A stretch of 42,106 nt of DNA from Klebsiella pneumoniae (GTDB lineage: Bacteria; Pseudomonadota; Gammaproteobacteria; Steroidobacterales; Steroidobacteraceae), in NCBI GenBank assembly GCA_945873095.1, contig CAMCBU010000018.1, positions 1-42,106 of the forward strand. The letters are read 5' to 3'. The notes beneath the pieces are model-generated. The model had not been told where the DNA came from, searched no databases, and was given only the letters and a program-made list of their open reading frames with translations. Every line of letters begins with the position of its first letter. Position 1 is the stretch's first letter. This document shows, one piece after another, positions 25,176-32,972 of the stretch. Both the position numbers and the translations under genes were made by a program.

Positions 25176-25720
25176 TGTCGCGACGGTCGCCAGTTGCGAT
25201 CGGAGCGCTGCAGCTGCAGCCGGTTCAACTTGCCTACCACGTCCCTGACGCCCGCAGCGCCGCTCTCGACTACTCCCGTCGTTTCGGTTGGGGTCCGTTT
25301 TACTTGATGGAGCGGATTGCGCTTTCCGAATCGTGGTATCGCGGTGTCGCACGGCCGTTTGTGCACTCTTCCGCCTACGGGCAAGCCGGCAATATGATGA
25401 TCGAACTCGTCTCGCAACCCGATGACTCACCCTCGGTACTGCGTGAGCAGTTTGCGCGCGAGCAGACCGGTCTGCATCACGTGGCGTGCTTCGTCGATGA
25501 TCTCGCCGTGTCGATAATCGACTTAGAAGCCGCTGGTTTCGAGACGGCACTATCAGCCCGAACTACGACCGATGTGTCCTTCGCCATGATCGACACTCGG
25601 CGGGTGTTCGGACACTTCTTGGAGCTGTACGAACCTTGCGCTGCGCTTGCCGACTTCTACGAGTTTGTCGCACGCAAAGCGGACGGTTGGGATGGTCAAC
25701 GCCCGTTAAGGGAATTGTAA
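25175..25720 (+). CDS. VOC (glyoxalase-fold) protein, paralogue
   Basis: A 181-residue VOC protein, similar to the preceding one over its whole length: WGPFYLMERIA here against VGPFFLMEHIS there, with the same GLHHVACFVDD/GLQHFGVMTTS and IELV/VELI blocks. His in LHHVA and Glu in IELV and FLELYE are likely metal ligands. It arose by tandem duplication. The ATG at 25175 shares its A with the stop of the first copy; a GTG one codon earlier is also in frame. Function unknown. Confidence 0.83.
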   Translation: MSRRSPVAIGALQLQPVQLAYHVPDARSAALDYSRRFGWGPFYLMERIALSESWYRGVARPFVHSSAYGQAGNMMIELVSQPDDSPSVLREQFAREQTGLHHVACFVDDLAVSIIDLEAAGFETALSARTTTDVSFAMIDTRRVFGHFLELYEPCAALADFYEFVARKADGWDGQRPLREL

Positions 25721-25746
25721 AATCAACGCTCGTCAGGAGTGAACTC

Positions 25747-26538
25747 ATGAGACTCGCAGGCAAAGTGGCGGTGGTCCTCGGTGCGGCTGGCGTCGACAAC
25801 ATGGGCCAAGTCATCGCCCGACGCCTCGCAGCCGAAGGCGCCAAAGTAGTCGTAGCCGGTCGACACTCGGAGACCCTGGTCACCCTCGCGAGCGAGATCG
25901 ATGGCGATTGTCTTATGTGCGATGTCACGGACAAGGCGGGCGTCGACAAACTTGCGGCCACTGCTGCTCTACGGCATGGCAAGGTCGATGTTGCCATCAA
26001 CTGCACGGGATGGGGTCTGCTCGCGAAGTTGCTAGAGACCACCGAGGAGCAACTTGATCAACTCTCCGCATTGCACTTCAAGGGTACGTTTTTCTTCCTG
26101 CAAGCCTTTGTCGCCGAGATGTCCAAGAGCGGCGGCGGCTCTATCATCACGGTATCGTCAGCCTCGGTTCGCGCCCTGCTCTATCACCACGCCGCCTACA
26201 TCGCGACCAAAGCGGCGAGCGAAGCGCTGGTGCGCTGCTTCGCCAATGAATTCGGCACGCGCGGTATCAAAGTCAACGCCATTGCGCCGGGTTTCACCGA
26301 AACTCCGATGACCTCGCGCGAAGCGGCGATTCCCGCCTTGCTGGAAGTATTCCGAAAAGAATATCCACTAGGGCGGCTCGGAACGACGGCCGATGTCGCC
26401 AATGCGGCGGTGTGGCTTGCGAGTGACGAGAGTTTCGTCACCGGCGAGACCCTGCAAATCAACGGTGGACTCACCTTGCGACGAAATCCCTCACCGTCCG
26501 AAATCAACGCTGCAATGCGCCAAAGCAAGGATCGCTGA
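25747..26538 (+). CDS. Short-chain dehydrogenase/reductase, atypical cofactor motif
   Basis: A 263-residue SDR. The glycine motif is irregular (LGAAGVDNMGQ, with extra residues), NNAG is replaced by NCTGWG, but Ser in TVSSASV and YIATK are kept. AGRHSE after strand 2 suggests NADP. CAGGAG lies upstream of ATG 25747. It closes the long rightward operon, and its stop directly abuts the stop of the leftward ABM gene (26538/26539). Confidence 0.88.
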   Translation: MRLAGKVAVVLGAAGVDNMGQVIARRLAAEGAKVVVAGRHSETLVTLASEIDGDCLMCDVTDKAGVDKLAATAALRHGKVDVAINCTGWGLLAKLLETTEEQLDQLSALHFKGTFFFLQAFVAEMSKSGGGSIITVSSASVRALLYHHAAYIATKAASEALVRCFANEFGTRGIKVNAIAPGFTETPMTSREAAIPALLEVFRKEYPLGRLGTTADVANAAVWLASDESFVTGETLQINGGLTLRRNPSPSEINAAMRQSKDR

Positions 26539-26838
26539 TCAAGGCGCCTCGAAAGGATCGAGATACTCGCGCACGTAAGGTTCGGCGAGACAGTCGACGA
26601 TGCCTGGTCCGTGCTCGACCAACAGCGGCGAGCTCATGTGAGTCTCTTCGGCAGCGGCATTCGCGAACGATTCGATGACGCAGTAACGTTGCGGCTCTCG
26701 CAACCTGAAGAACTCGTAATACAGCGTCTCGGGCTCCGATTGTTTGACGGCTGCATGTAATCGGTTGCAGCGCTCGACGAACTCGGCCTCGCGCCCCTCT
26801 TTGACCGTCATTCGCGATACGAAAGTGACTTTCGACAT
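26539..26838 (-). CDS. Putative quinol monooxygenase (ABM family)
   Basis: A 99-residue ABM-domain protein: VSRMTVKEGREAEFVE, SEPETLYYEFFR, YCVIESFANAAAEETH, with the HxxS/H residues common in YgiN-like proteins. The start ATG 26838 follows a strong GGAGG site by 8 bases; the frame extends further but without a site. It is the second gene after the acyl-CoA dehydrogenase (34 bp gap). Function is unproven; such proteins often help with quinone or ring-hydroxylated intermediates. Confidence 0.85.
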   Translation of the reverse strand: MSKVTFVSRMTVKEGREAEFVERCNRLHAAVKQSEPETLYYEFFRLREPQRYCVIESFANAAAEETHMSSPLLVEHGPGIVDCLAEPYVREYLDPFEAP

Positions 26839-26872
26839 TTTGGGTACCTCCGTCTGGATTGGTGCTCGATGC

Positions 26873-28033
26873 TCAGCGACGTTGATCGAAGCGACGTCCC
26901 ACCATCGCAGCAGCGATGTTGACCTTTTGGATATCAACCGCACCACCTGCGATACCCCAGCCCCACGCGTCGCGCAGACGCCGCTCCATTGGATATTCGC
27001 GAGAGTAGCCGTAACCGCCCATCAATTGCACGGCATGTCCGCACACCTCACGCGCGATCTCGTTGGCGAAGCATTTGGCCATGGAAGACTCGAGAATCGA
27101 GGGCAACCCCTTTTCTGCATTGGCCGCCGCACGCCAAATCAACAATCGCGCTGCATCGACTCGCATTGCCATTTCGGCGAGGCGCAACTGAACAGCTTGG
27201 AATTCGACGATCGGTTTGCCGAACTGCTTACGCTCTTTCACATAAGCGATCACATCCTCGAGCGCACCGGAGGCTTGCGCCAACGCCATCGTGGCGTTAC
27301 CGCAGCGTTCGAGATCAAAGGCTTCCATCAATTGTTTGAAGCCACCGGCTGGAACGACGACATGCTCGAGTGGTATGGCGCAGTCCTCAAAAATCAGATC
27401 CGACGATGGCACACCACGAAAACCCATCAAGTGCTCGCGCGCGCCGAAACTCAGTCCAGGCGTCGTTTTTTCGACGTAGACCGCGCCGATACCTTTTGGA
27501 CCCGGATCATCGGAGAGACGGCAGTAGACAACGTAGCCGTCGGCGTGGCCACCGCCCGAACACCAGCGTTTTGTGCCGTTGAGAACGATTTGATTGCCCT
27601 GCCTCACACCCTTGGTCGTCAAATCCGTCAGCGCCGATCCCGCGTTGGGCTCAGACATGGACACGGCCACCATTTTTTCACCACGGCAGACTGCCGGAAT
27701 CACCTGTTGGCGCAGCGTTTCGGACGCGAAGTGCTCGATTGCACGCACAGGTCCAACACACGACTCGAAGACCGGAAAGGCGACGGCACCAGAAACCTTG
27801 GCGAGCTCCTCGATCACGATCAAGGCTTCGACGTTGCCGAGACCGAGTCCACCATAGTTGCTCGAGACATTGATCCCGAGGAATCCCATCTCGGCGAATT
27901 CACGCACCAATTCGGCAGGTGGTGCCTCGTCGTGTATCTCGCAGTGACTGGCGAAAGATGGCAATCTCTCACGCGCATATTTGCGCGCGGTCTCCTGCAA
28001 AGCCAGCTGATCCTCAGTCAACGAAAAGTTCAT
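26873..28033 (-). CDS. Acyl-CoA dehydrogenase
   Basis: A 386-residue flavoprotein that introduces an alpha,beta double bond in an acyl-CoA. N-terminal helical domain, then SEPNAGSALTDL (FAD contact), GTKRWCSGG, the C-terminal RKQFGKPIVEFQAVQ, and catalytic Glu346 in YSREYPMERRLRDA. ATG 28033 has GGGGGA eight bases upstream. Electrons would go to ETF (no ETF gene here). It leads the leftward pair with the ABM gene and is divergent from the CoA-transferase with only 14 bp between starts. Confidence 0.93.
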   Translation of the reverse strand: MNFSLTEDQLALQETARKYARERLPSFASHCEIHDEAPPAELVREFAEMGFLGINVSSNYGGLGLGNVEALIVIEELAKVSGAVAFPVFESCVGPVRAIEHFASETLRQQVIPAVCRGEKMVAVSMSEPNAGSALTDLTTKGVRQGNQIVLNGTKRWCSGGGHADGYVVYCRLSDDPGPKGIGAVYVEKTTPGLSFGAREHLMGFRGVPSSDLIFEDCAIPLEHVVVPAGGFKQLMEAFDLERCGNATMALAQASGALEDVIAYVKERKQFGKPIVEFQAVQLRLAEMAMRVDAARLLIWRAAANAEKGLPSILESSMAKCFANEIAREVCGHAVQLMGGYGYSREYPMERRLRDAWGWGIAGGAVDIQKVNIAAAMVGRRFDQRR

Positions 28034-28047
28034 CACACAAGTCCCCC

Positions 28048-29262
28048 ATGAATCAAAACGAATCCATCCTTGGTCACATCCGCGTACTCGACTTCGGCCG
28101 CTATGTTGCCGGTCCGTACTGCGCGACGTTGCTCGGCTATCTCGGCGCGGAGGTGGTGCGCATCGAGCGCCCGGAGGGCGGCGAGGATCGCTACATCGCA
28201 CCGGTCACGGCCCAAGGTGAGGGCGCGGTCTTCATGCAGACCGGCTGCAACAAAAAGTCGATTACGCTGGATCTCGGTCACCCTGCCGCCAGACCGATCA
28301 TTGAAAAACTGGTTGCGAGCGCAGACGTCGTCGTCGTGAATTTGCCGCCGGCGAGTTGTCGATCTTTGGGGTTGGATCTCGAATCGTTGCAGCGTATCAA
28401 TCCGCGCATCATTCTGGCGACCCAAACCGCCTTCGGTGAGCAAGGTCCTTATGCCTCGCGCGGTGGCTTCGACGGTGTCGGTCAGGCGATGTCCGGCGCG
28501 ATGTACATCACCGGCACACCGGGCAGCCCCGCGAAAGCGGCTGCTCCGTATGTCGATTACGCCACTGCCGTGCTGTCGGCGTTCGGCGTCCTCGCTGCGC
28601 TCATGGAGCGGGATCGTTCCGGGTCTGGTCAGCAGGTCAGCGCTGCCTTGCAAGCAACGGCGTTGGCTGTTTTCGGCTCGCATCTCATCGAACAAGGCGT
28701 CACGGGCGTCAACCGCGTGGGTACCGGCAACCGCGTACAAACCTCGGCGCCCTCGGACGTATTTGCGACCCTCGACGGGCACGTGCTTACACACTGCGTC
28801 GGCAACGGACTTTTCAAACGTTGGGCGAAACTCATGGATCGAGACAACCCGGGCGAGCTGACTCGTTGGATCGACGATGCGCGTTATCAAAGTGACGACG
28901 GGCGCGGGCAACACTCCGAGCCCATCTTGCAGCGAATGCATCGCTGGTGTTCGACCCGCTCGACTAGCGATGCACTGCGCGAACTCGACTCGGCGGGCAT
29001 ACCAGCCGGCCCCATCTACACACCGCAAAGCGCGCTCGAGGATCCGCAAGCCGTCGCCATGCACTGGTTCAAGCCCATCGAGGATTACCCCGGCTTGCCG
29101 AGATCGGCGCCGATTCCCGACTTGCCGCTGCGCTTCACACGTTCGCAGAGCGGTATCCGTCAACGTCCGCCGACGCTTGGCGAGCACACCGATGCGGTGC
29201 TCGAATCGCTTGGCTTCGACGCCAAGCAACGCGACCTTTGGCGCGCTGATCGCGTGATTTGA
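28048..29262 (+). CDS. Class III CoA-transferase (CaiB/BaiF family)
   Basis: A 404-residue family III transferase: VLDFGRYVAGPYC, GAEVVRIERPEGG, CNKKSITLDL, and catalytic Asp142 in GGFDGVGQAMSG, which forms an aspartyl-CoA anhydride/thioester in the family. It moves CoA between carboxylates, or racemises an alpha-methylacyl-CoA in some members. ATG 28048 lacks a Shine-Dalgarno site; the mRNA may be leaderless or the promoter may lie within the acyl-CoA dehydrogenase gene. It ends 4 bp before the opposing GST-like gene. Confidence 0.92.
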   Translation: MNQNESILGHIRVLDFGRYVAGPYCATLLGYLGAEVVRIERPEGGEDRYIAPVTAQGEGAVFMQTGCNKKSITLDLGHPAARPIIEKLVASADVVVVNLPPASCRSLGLDLESLQRINPRIILATQTAFGEQGPYASRGGFDGVGQAMSGAMYITGTPGSPAKAAAPYVDYATAVLSAFGVLAALMERDRSGSGQQVSAALQATALAVFGSHLIEQGVTGVNRVGTGNRVQTSAPSDVFATLDGHVLTHCVGNGLFKRWAKLMDRDNPGELTRWIDDARYQSDDGRGQHSEPILQRMHRWCSTRSTSDALRELDSAGIPAGPIYTPQSALEDPQAVAMHWFKPIEDYPGLPRSAPIPDLPLRFTRSQSGIRQRPPTLGEHTDAVLESLGFDAKQRDLWRADRVI

Positions 29263-29266
29263 GCTC

Positions 29267-30187
29267 TCAGGCAAGGGCGTTGACTCGATAACCCAGACGC
29301 GGGAAGTGCACCGCGATCTCGCCCGTCTCGGGTGAACGCAAGTTGACCACCACCCGCTCGCCGTCGAGCGATCGCAACTCGCCGACGACGGGAATGCAGC
29401 CGTAGTCGGTCGGCACGACGCTGACCTGACATCCGTGTCTTAGGCCGAGAGAATCGCTGACATCGACACCGCTCCAGGCCTCGCTGTGCGAATCGCGCGC
29501 TTCCTCGAGCGCAGCATCTGCGCTGATTTCACTGCGATGGCCGTTACCGAAGGATTGCATGCGCTGCTCCCAAGCCCGCAGCTTCGGCCACTCGGCTAGT
29601 ACCGCGGCGGCATCGCCAAAATTCCCACGTGCCATCCAGATCGGAAAATAGGCATTGATATCGGCGTAAGACACCGATTCACCCAGCACATACGCGCGCC
29701 CATCCTCGAGCATCATCTCAACGATAGCGAGGCCCGCACGAAACTGCGTTCGCAGGTGCGGAATGTCCTGTTCGAGCTGATCGAAATCCATGAAGTTGAA
29801 AAAGGACTTGCGATCATCGATCACCTCGGACGGGATCGACGAGCGGTTCAGACCCATCGACAAGCCTGCACCGGGGTCGAAGAAAATCCGATCGCTCCAC
29901 GCGGTCAACGCCAGCGACAAACCCAAGCTGCCACCCGGAAAAAGGCTAGGCGTCGGATAACGCCGCTCGAGTTCACGAACGATCAGTCGCGTGTCGCAAT
30001 AGATGTCTGCACCGATCTGCATGACGGGTATCTTTCGATAACCCCCCGTCAACGCCGATAAGGCCGGCCGCGGCATGACCATCGACACCTGTACCGAGCG
30101 CCAAGCCAACCCCTTAATGCCAAAGCAGAGGCGGATTTTCTCGGCGAAAGGGGATGGGTCGTGATGGTGGAGTATCGGTGTGGCCAT
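29267..30187 (-). CDS. Glutathione S-transferase-like protein with C-terminal extension
   Basis: A 306-residue protein. The thioredoxin-like N-terminus has DPSPFAEKIRL, with Ser12 in the place of the catalytic Ser, and RKIPVMQIG (cis-Pro); helices follow to about residue 215. An additional beta-rich stretch of about 85 residues (GLRHGCQVSVV to LGYRVNALA) is beyond normal GST length (near 210). Glutathione conjugation, isomerisation or a binding role is possible. It is transcribed divergently from the Rieske operon across 115 bp. Confidence 0.85.
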   Translation of the reverse strand: MATPILHHHDPSPFAEKIRLCFGIKGLAWRSVQVSMVMPRPALSALTGGYRKIPVMQIGADIYCDTRLIVRELERRYPTPSLFPGGSLGLSLALTAWSDRIFFDPGAGLSMGLNRSSIPSEVIDDRKSFFNFMDFDQLEQDIPHLRTQFRAGLAIVEMMLEDGRAYVLGESVSYADINAYFPIWMARGNFGDAAAVLAEWPKLRAWEQRMQSFGNGHRSEISADAALEEARDSHSEAWSGVDVSDSLGLRHGCQVSVVPTDYGCIPVVGELRSLDGERVVVNLRSPETGEIAVHFPRLGYRVNALA

Positions 30188-30219
30188 ACGGCACGACTCT
30201 ACACCGCAACCATATAAAA

Positions 30220-30237
30220 AAACAGTCAGGCTTGTTT
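30220..30237. promoter_or_regulatory. Candidate operator upstream of Rieske operon
   Basis: AAACA and TGTTT arms are separated by 8 bases (GTCAGGCT). Just upstream is ATATAAAAAAA (30212-30222), and the same 11-mer precedes a perfect AAACAGTACTGTTT palindrome before the oxygenase gene at 38492. The dyad overlaps the candidate -35 of the promoter below, consistent with repression. The gap also separates the divergent GST gene. Confidence 0.4.
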
Positions 30238-30264
30238 CTTTTCAGGCCCGGGCGGCGGTAATAT
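30236..30264 (+). promoter_or_regulatory. Candidate promoter of the Rieske-HMGCS-thiolase operon
   Basis: TTCTTT (30236-30241) and TAATAT (30259-30264) are 17 bases apart, 38 bases before the ATG at 30303. The -10 matches well; the -35 is poor, which would suit an activated or repressed promoter. Confidence 0.4.
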
Positions 30265-30302
30265 ATGCGAGTTTACGATCATCGCGCAGGAGTTGGACGA
30301 AA

Positions 30303-31514
30303 ATGGATGCGGCCACGGTCGAATTGTTGAAGGCCGGCATGCGGGCCGAGGGCGAGCGGACCGCCCCGCCGCGCGGTTTTCCGGCGCTGCCGATGATCCC
30401 CGGTGCTCGCTACACCGACCCGACTTTTTTGGACCTCGAGCAGCAATACCTTTGGCGTCGCTCGTGGCTCTATGCCTGTCATGCCGATGAAATCGCCGAG
30501 CCCGGTAGTTTCATCCTCTTCAAACGAACCGGTTCCCCGATCATCGTGGTGCGCGGCAAAGACGGGATCGTCCGCGCGTTCTACAACTCCTGTCGTCATC
30601 GAGGGGCGCCCTTGGTGAAGGAATGCAGCGGCAAAATCGAGGGGCTCGTCTGCGGCTATCACGGATGGACTTACGGTCTCGATGGTCGTCTGCTGAACCT
30701 ACGTGACAAGCGCGACTTCGTGGATCTGGACTTGTCGAAGTTTCCGCTGTTGGAGGTTCGATGCGAATCGATCGGCAATTGGATTTTCGTCAACGAGGAT
30801 CGTGCTGCCGAGCCGTTGCTGCCACACCTCGCGCCGATCCCCAATATGCTCGAGGAGATTCAGCCGCAGCAAGTACGTTTCGTGCATAAGAAATCTTATC
30901 CGGTGCGGTGCAACGTCAAGATTCTGCTGGATGCATTTCTCGAGGTTTATCACCTGAAGTCCATCCACCAGAATACCGTCGACCGATTCCTCGATCATCG
31001 CGGCTCGTTCATCACGCTCTGGCAGCGCGGACACTCCTTGATGTGCACGCCCAACCGGCGCCCCGATTGGCAAGACCCTGGCACTCGCGGCATGCGACGA
31101 ATCGAGACGGCGACCGAAATTACGGCATCGAACAACCCTTCGTTCAACTTCTACCCGAATCTCGTCACGCCGATCGACGCGACCGGCAACCCATTCATTT
31201 TATTTTGGCCAACTGGCCACAAGAGCATGGAAATCGAGATCGTCTGGTTCGCTCCTGAGTGGGGTGATGAGGGGCTGTCGCCGCTGTGGGAGCAAAGATT
31301 GAGTAATTTCGAGCGCATCCTCGAAGAAGACACCCAATTCGCCGAGCAGATTCAGGAGTCTGTCGAATCCGGTGCGTTCCGCGGCATCAACTTGAATTAC
31401 CAAGAGCGGCGGATCTATCACTGGCACGAGGAACTGGATCGTCGCATCGGAGCAGAACGGGTCCCTGAGCACTTGCGCGTCAAGCCGATGCTGGCGGACT
31501 GGATCGCCGCCTGA
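30303..31514 (+). CDS. Rieske non-heme iron oxygenase, large subunit
   Basis: A 403-residue oxygenase. Rieske ligands Cys97, His99, Cys117 and His120 (CRH...CGYH); mononuclear iron His217 and His222 in EVYHLKSIH, bridging Asp210, third ligand probably Asp343 in LEEDTQF. It is shorter and divergent from the other two oxygenases, closer to the phenylpropionate/carnitine-oxygenase type. AGGAG is 11 bases before ATG 30303. It heads an operon with the HMGCS-like gene 1 base after its stop. Confidence 0.92.
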   Translation: MDAATVELLKAGMRAEGERTAPPRGFPALPMIPGARYTDPTFLDLEQQYLWRRSWLYACHADEIAEPGSFILFKRTGSPIIVVRGKDGIVRAFYNSCRHRGAPLVKECSGKIEGLVCGYHGWTYGLDGRLLNLRDKRDFVDLDLSKFPLLEVRCESIGNWIFVNEDRAAEPLLPHLAPIPNMLEEIQPQQVRFVHKKSYPVRCNVKILLDAFLEVYHLKSIHQNTVDRFLDHRGSFITLWQRGHSLMCTPNRRPDWQDPGTRGMRRIETATEITASNNPSFNFYPNLVTPIDATGNPFILFWPTGHKSMEIEIVWFAPEWGDEGLSPLWEQRLSNFERILEEDTQFAEQIQESVESGAFRGINLNYQERRIYHWHEELDRRIGAERVPEHLRVKPMLADWIAA

Positions 31515-31515
31515 T

Positions 31516-32970
31516 ATGCGTGGAGTGCTGACATTCGGTGTTTGTATCCCAAGCTTGCGACTGCCTCGCACCGTCGTGTCGAAAGCGATGGCTTGGGTCA
31601 ATCCGCAGCTCAACCGACAGCGCGGCGAGCGCACTGTCTGCAATTGGGACGAAGACACCCTGACGATGGGCGTCGAAGCCGCCCGAGGCGCTTTGCGCGG
31701 CATCGCGCGGCAATCGATCTCGAACGTCGTGCTGGCGTCGACGACCCTGCCGTTTGCCGATCGCAGCAACGCGACGGTCGTAGCGGGCGCACTGGGGCTC
31801 TCCCCGACTGTCAGCACGCAGGACGCTACCGGCTCACAACGTGCAGGTACCAGCAGTCTGGCGCAAGCGATGCTGTTCGAATCCTCAAAGAGCACGCTGG
31901 TGATCGGAGCGGATCGTCGGCTCGCAAAGCCGGGCAGCGAACAGGAAATGACTTATGGCCACGCGGCAGCGGCGCTCGTCGTTGGCGAGGGAACTGTCAT
32001 CGCCCGGTATGTGGGTGGCAGTCATCACGCAGCCGATTTCGTCGACCATCATCGACTTACCGATGCGTCTTTCGACTACAACTTGGAAGAGCGTTGGGTA
32101 AGCGAGGAAGGGTGGCAAAAGCAAGTACCGATCGCGATCGTCGATCTGCTTCGAGAGCAATCCTGGTCGCCCACCGACGTCGCGCATCTTCTCGTCAACG
32201 TCTCGAGCAGCGTCGGTAAGAAACTCGCGGCGCTATCGGGTATACCGGCGGATCGGCTCGCAGACAACCTGCACGATCGCGTGGGAGATACCGGTACGGG
32301 TCACCCGCTACTCATGCTCGCAGCAATACTGGAGAACGCTAACGCCGGCGAGCGCATCGTGCTCGTCGGGTTCGGACAAGGAGTTGATGTGCTCTTGTTT
32401 GAAGTCACCTCGGCGATCGAAGCGTGGCGTCGTTCGAAACCGGTCACGACAGCACTGCAGGAGCGACTCGAGGAGCCGTCTTACACGCGATTTCTCGCGC
32501 ACTGCGGTTTGTTGGCGCCGGAATTCGGAATGCGCAGTGAGCGTGACAACCGCACAGCGCAAACGGTTGCGTGGCGACGGCACGACGAACTATTGACCTT
32601 GACCGGCGGTCGCTGTGTCCGCTGCGGGACGATCCAATTTCCACTCAGCGGCGCGTGTGTCGAACCGAGTTGTCGTCATCTTGGTCGCCAAGACCCTATC
32701 GCGCTCAACGAACAACACGGGCGTATCAAAACTTTCACAGAAGACTGGCTTGCCTATAGTCAACGGCCACCCTTGGTGTATGGCAATGTCGCGTTCGAAA
32801 GCGGCGGCAACGCATTCATCGAATTCACCGACTTTGCACCGAATGAAGCTGCCGTCGGTCAGGAAGTGCGATTCGTTTTTCGCCTGAAGGATGTCGATCG
32901 CTTACGAGGATTCCGTCGATATTTTTGGAAAGCCGCACCTGTCGTCGGATTCCGCAACGGGAGTCATTGA
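31516..32970 (+). CDS. HMG-CoA synthase-like/DUF35 (OB-fold) fusion, active site altered
   Basis: A 484-residue fusion. Residues about 1-300 have the condensing-enzyme (HMGCS/KAS III) fold: TLTMGVEAARGAL, ADRSNATVVAGALGL, GERIVLVGFGQG. Residues about 350-470 are a DUF35 unit, with a zinc ribbon (Cys367, Cys370, Cys381, Cys386) and an OB fold. The nucleophilic Cys of the family is Ser107 in DATGSQRAG, the usual GN motif is GDTG (Asp258), and the His region reads NVSSSVGKK. So all three catalytic residues seem lost. In archaeal thiolase/HMGCS/DUF35 complexes and in PhlACB, such proteins partner a thiolase; here the thiolase follows 2 bp later. Confidence 0.85.
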   Translation: MRGVLTFGVCIPSLRLPRTVVSKAMAWVNPQLNRQRGERTVCNWDEDTLTMGVEAARGALRGIARQSISNVVLASTTLPFADRSNATVVAGALGLSPTVSTQDATGSQRAGTSSLAQAMLFESSKSTLVIGADRRLAKPGSEQEMTYGHAAAALVVGEGTVIARYVGGSHHAADFVDHHRLTDASFDYNLEERWVSEEGWQKQVPIAIVDLLREQSWSPTDVAHLLVNVSSSVGKKLAALSGIPADRLADNLHDRVGDTGTGHPLLMLAAILENANAGERIVLVGFGQGVDVLLFEVTSAIEAWRRSKPVTTALQERLEEPSYTRFLAHCGLLAPEFGMRSERDNRTAQTVAWRRHDELLTLTGGRCVRCGTIQFPLSGACVEPSCRHLGRQDPIALNEQHGRIKTFTEDWLAYSQRPPLVYGNVAFESGGNAFIEFTDFAPNEAAVGQEVRFVFRLKDVDRLRGFRRYFWKAAPVVGFRNGSH

Positions 32971-32972
32971 CC

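Noticed and set aside
26744-28051. 435-codon open frame on the plus strand opposite the acyl-CoA dehydrogenase
   Set aside because: Shadow of a well-supported gene; no family features or ribosome site.
28033-29274. 413-codon open frame on the minus strand opposite the CoA-transferase
   Set aside because: Antisense shadow; the plus strand has the catalytic Asp motif and full family length.
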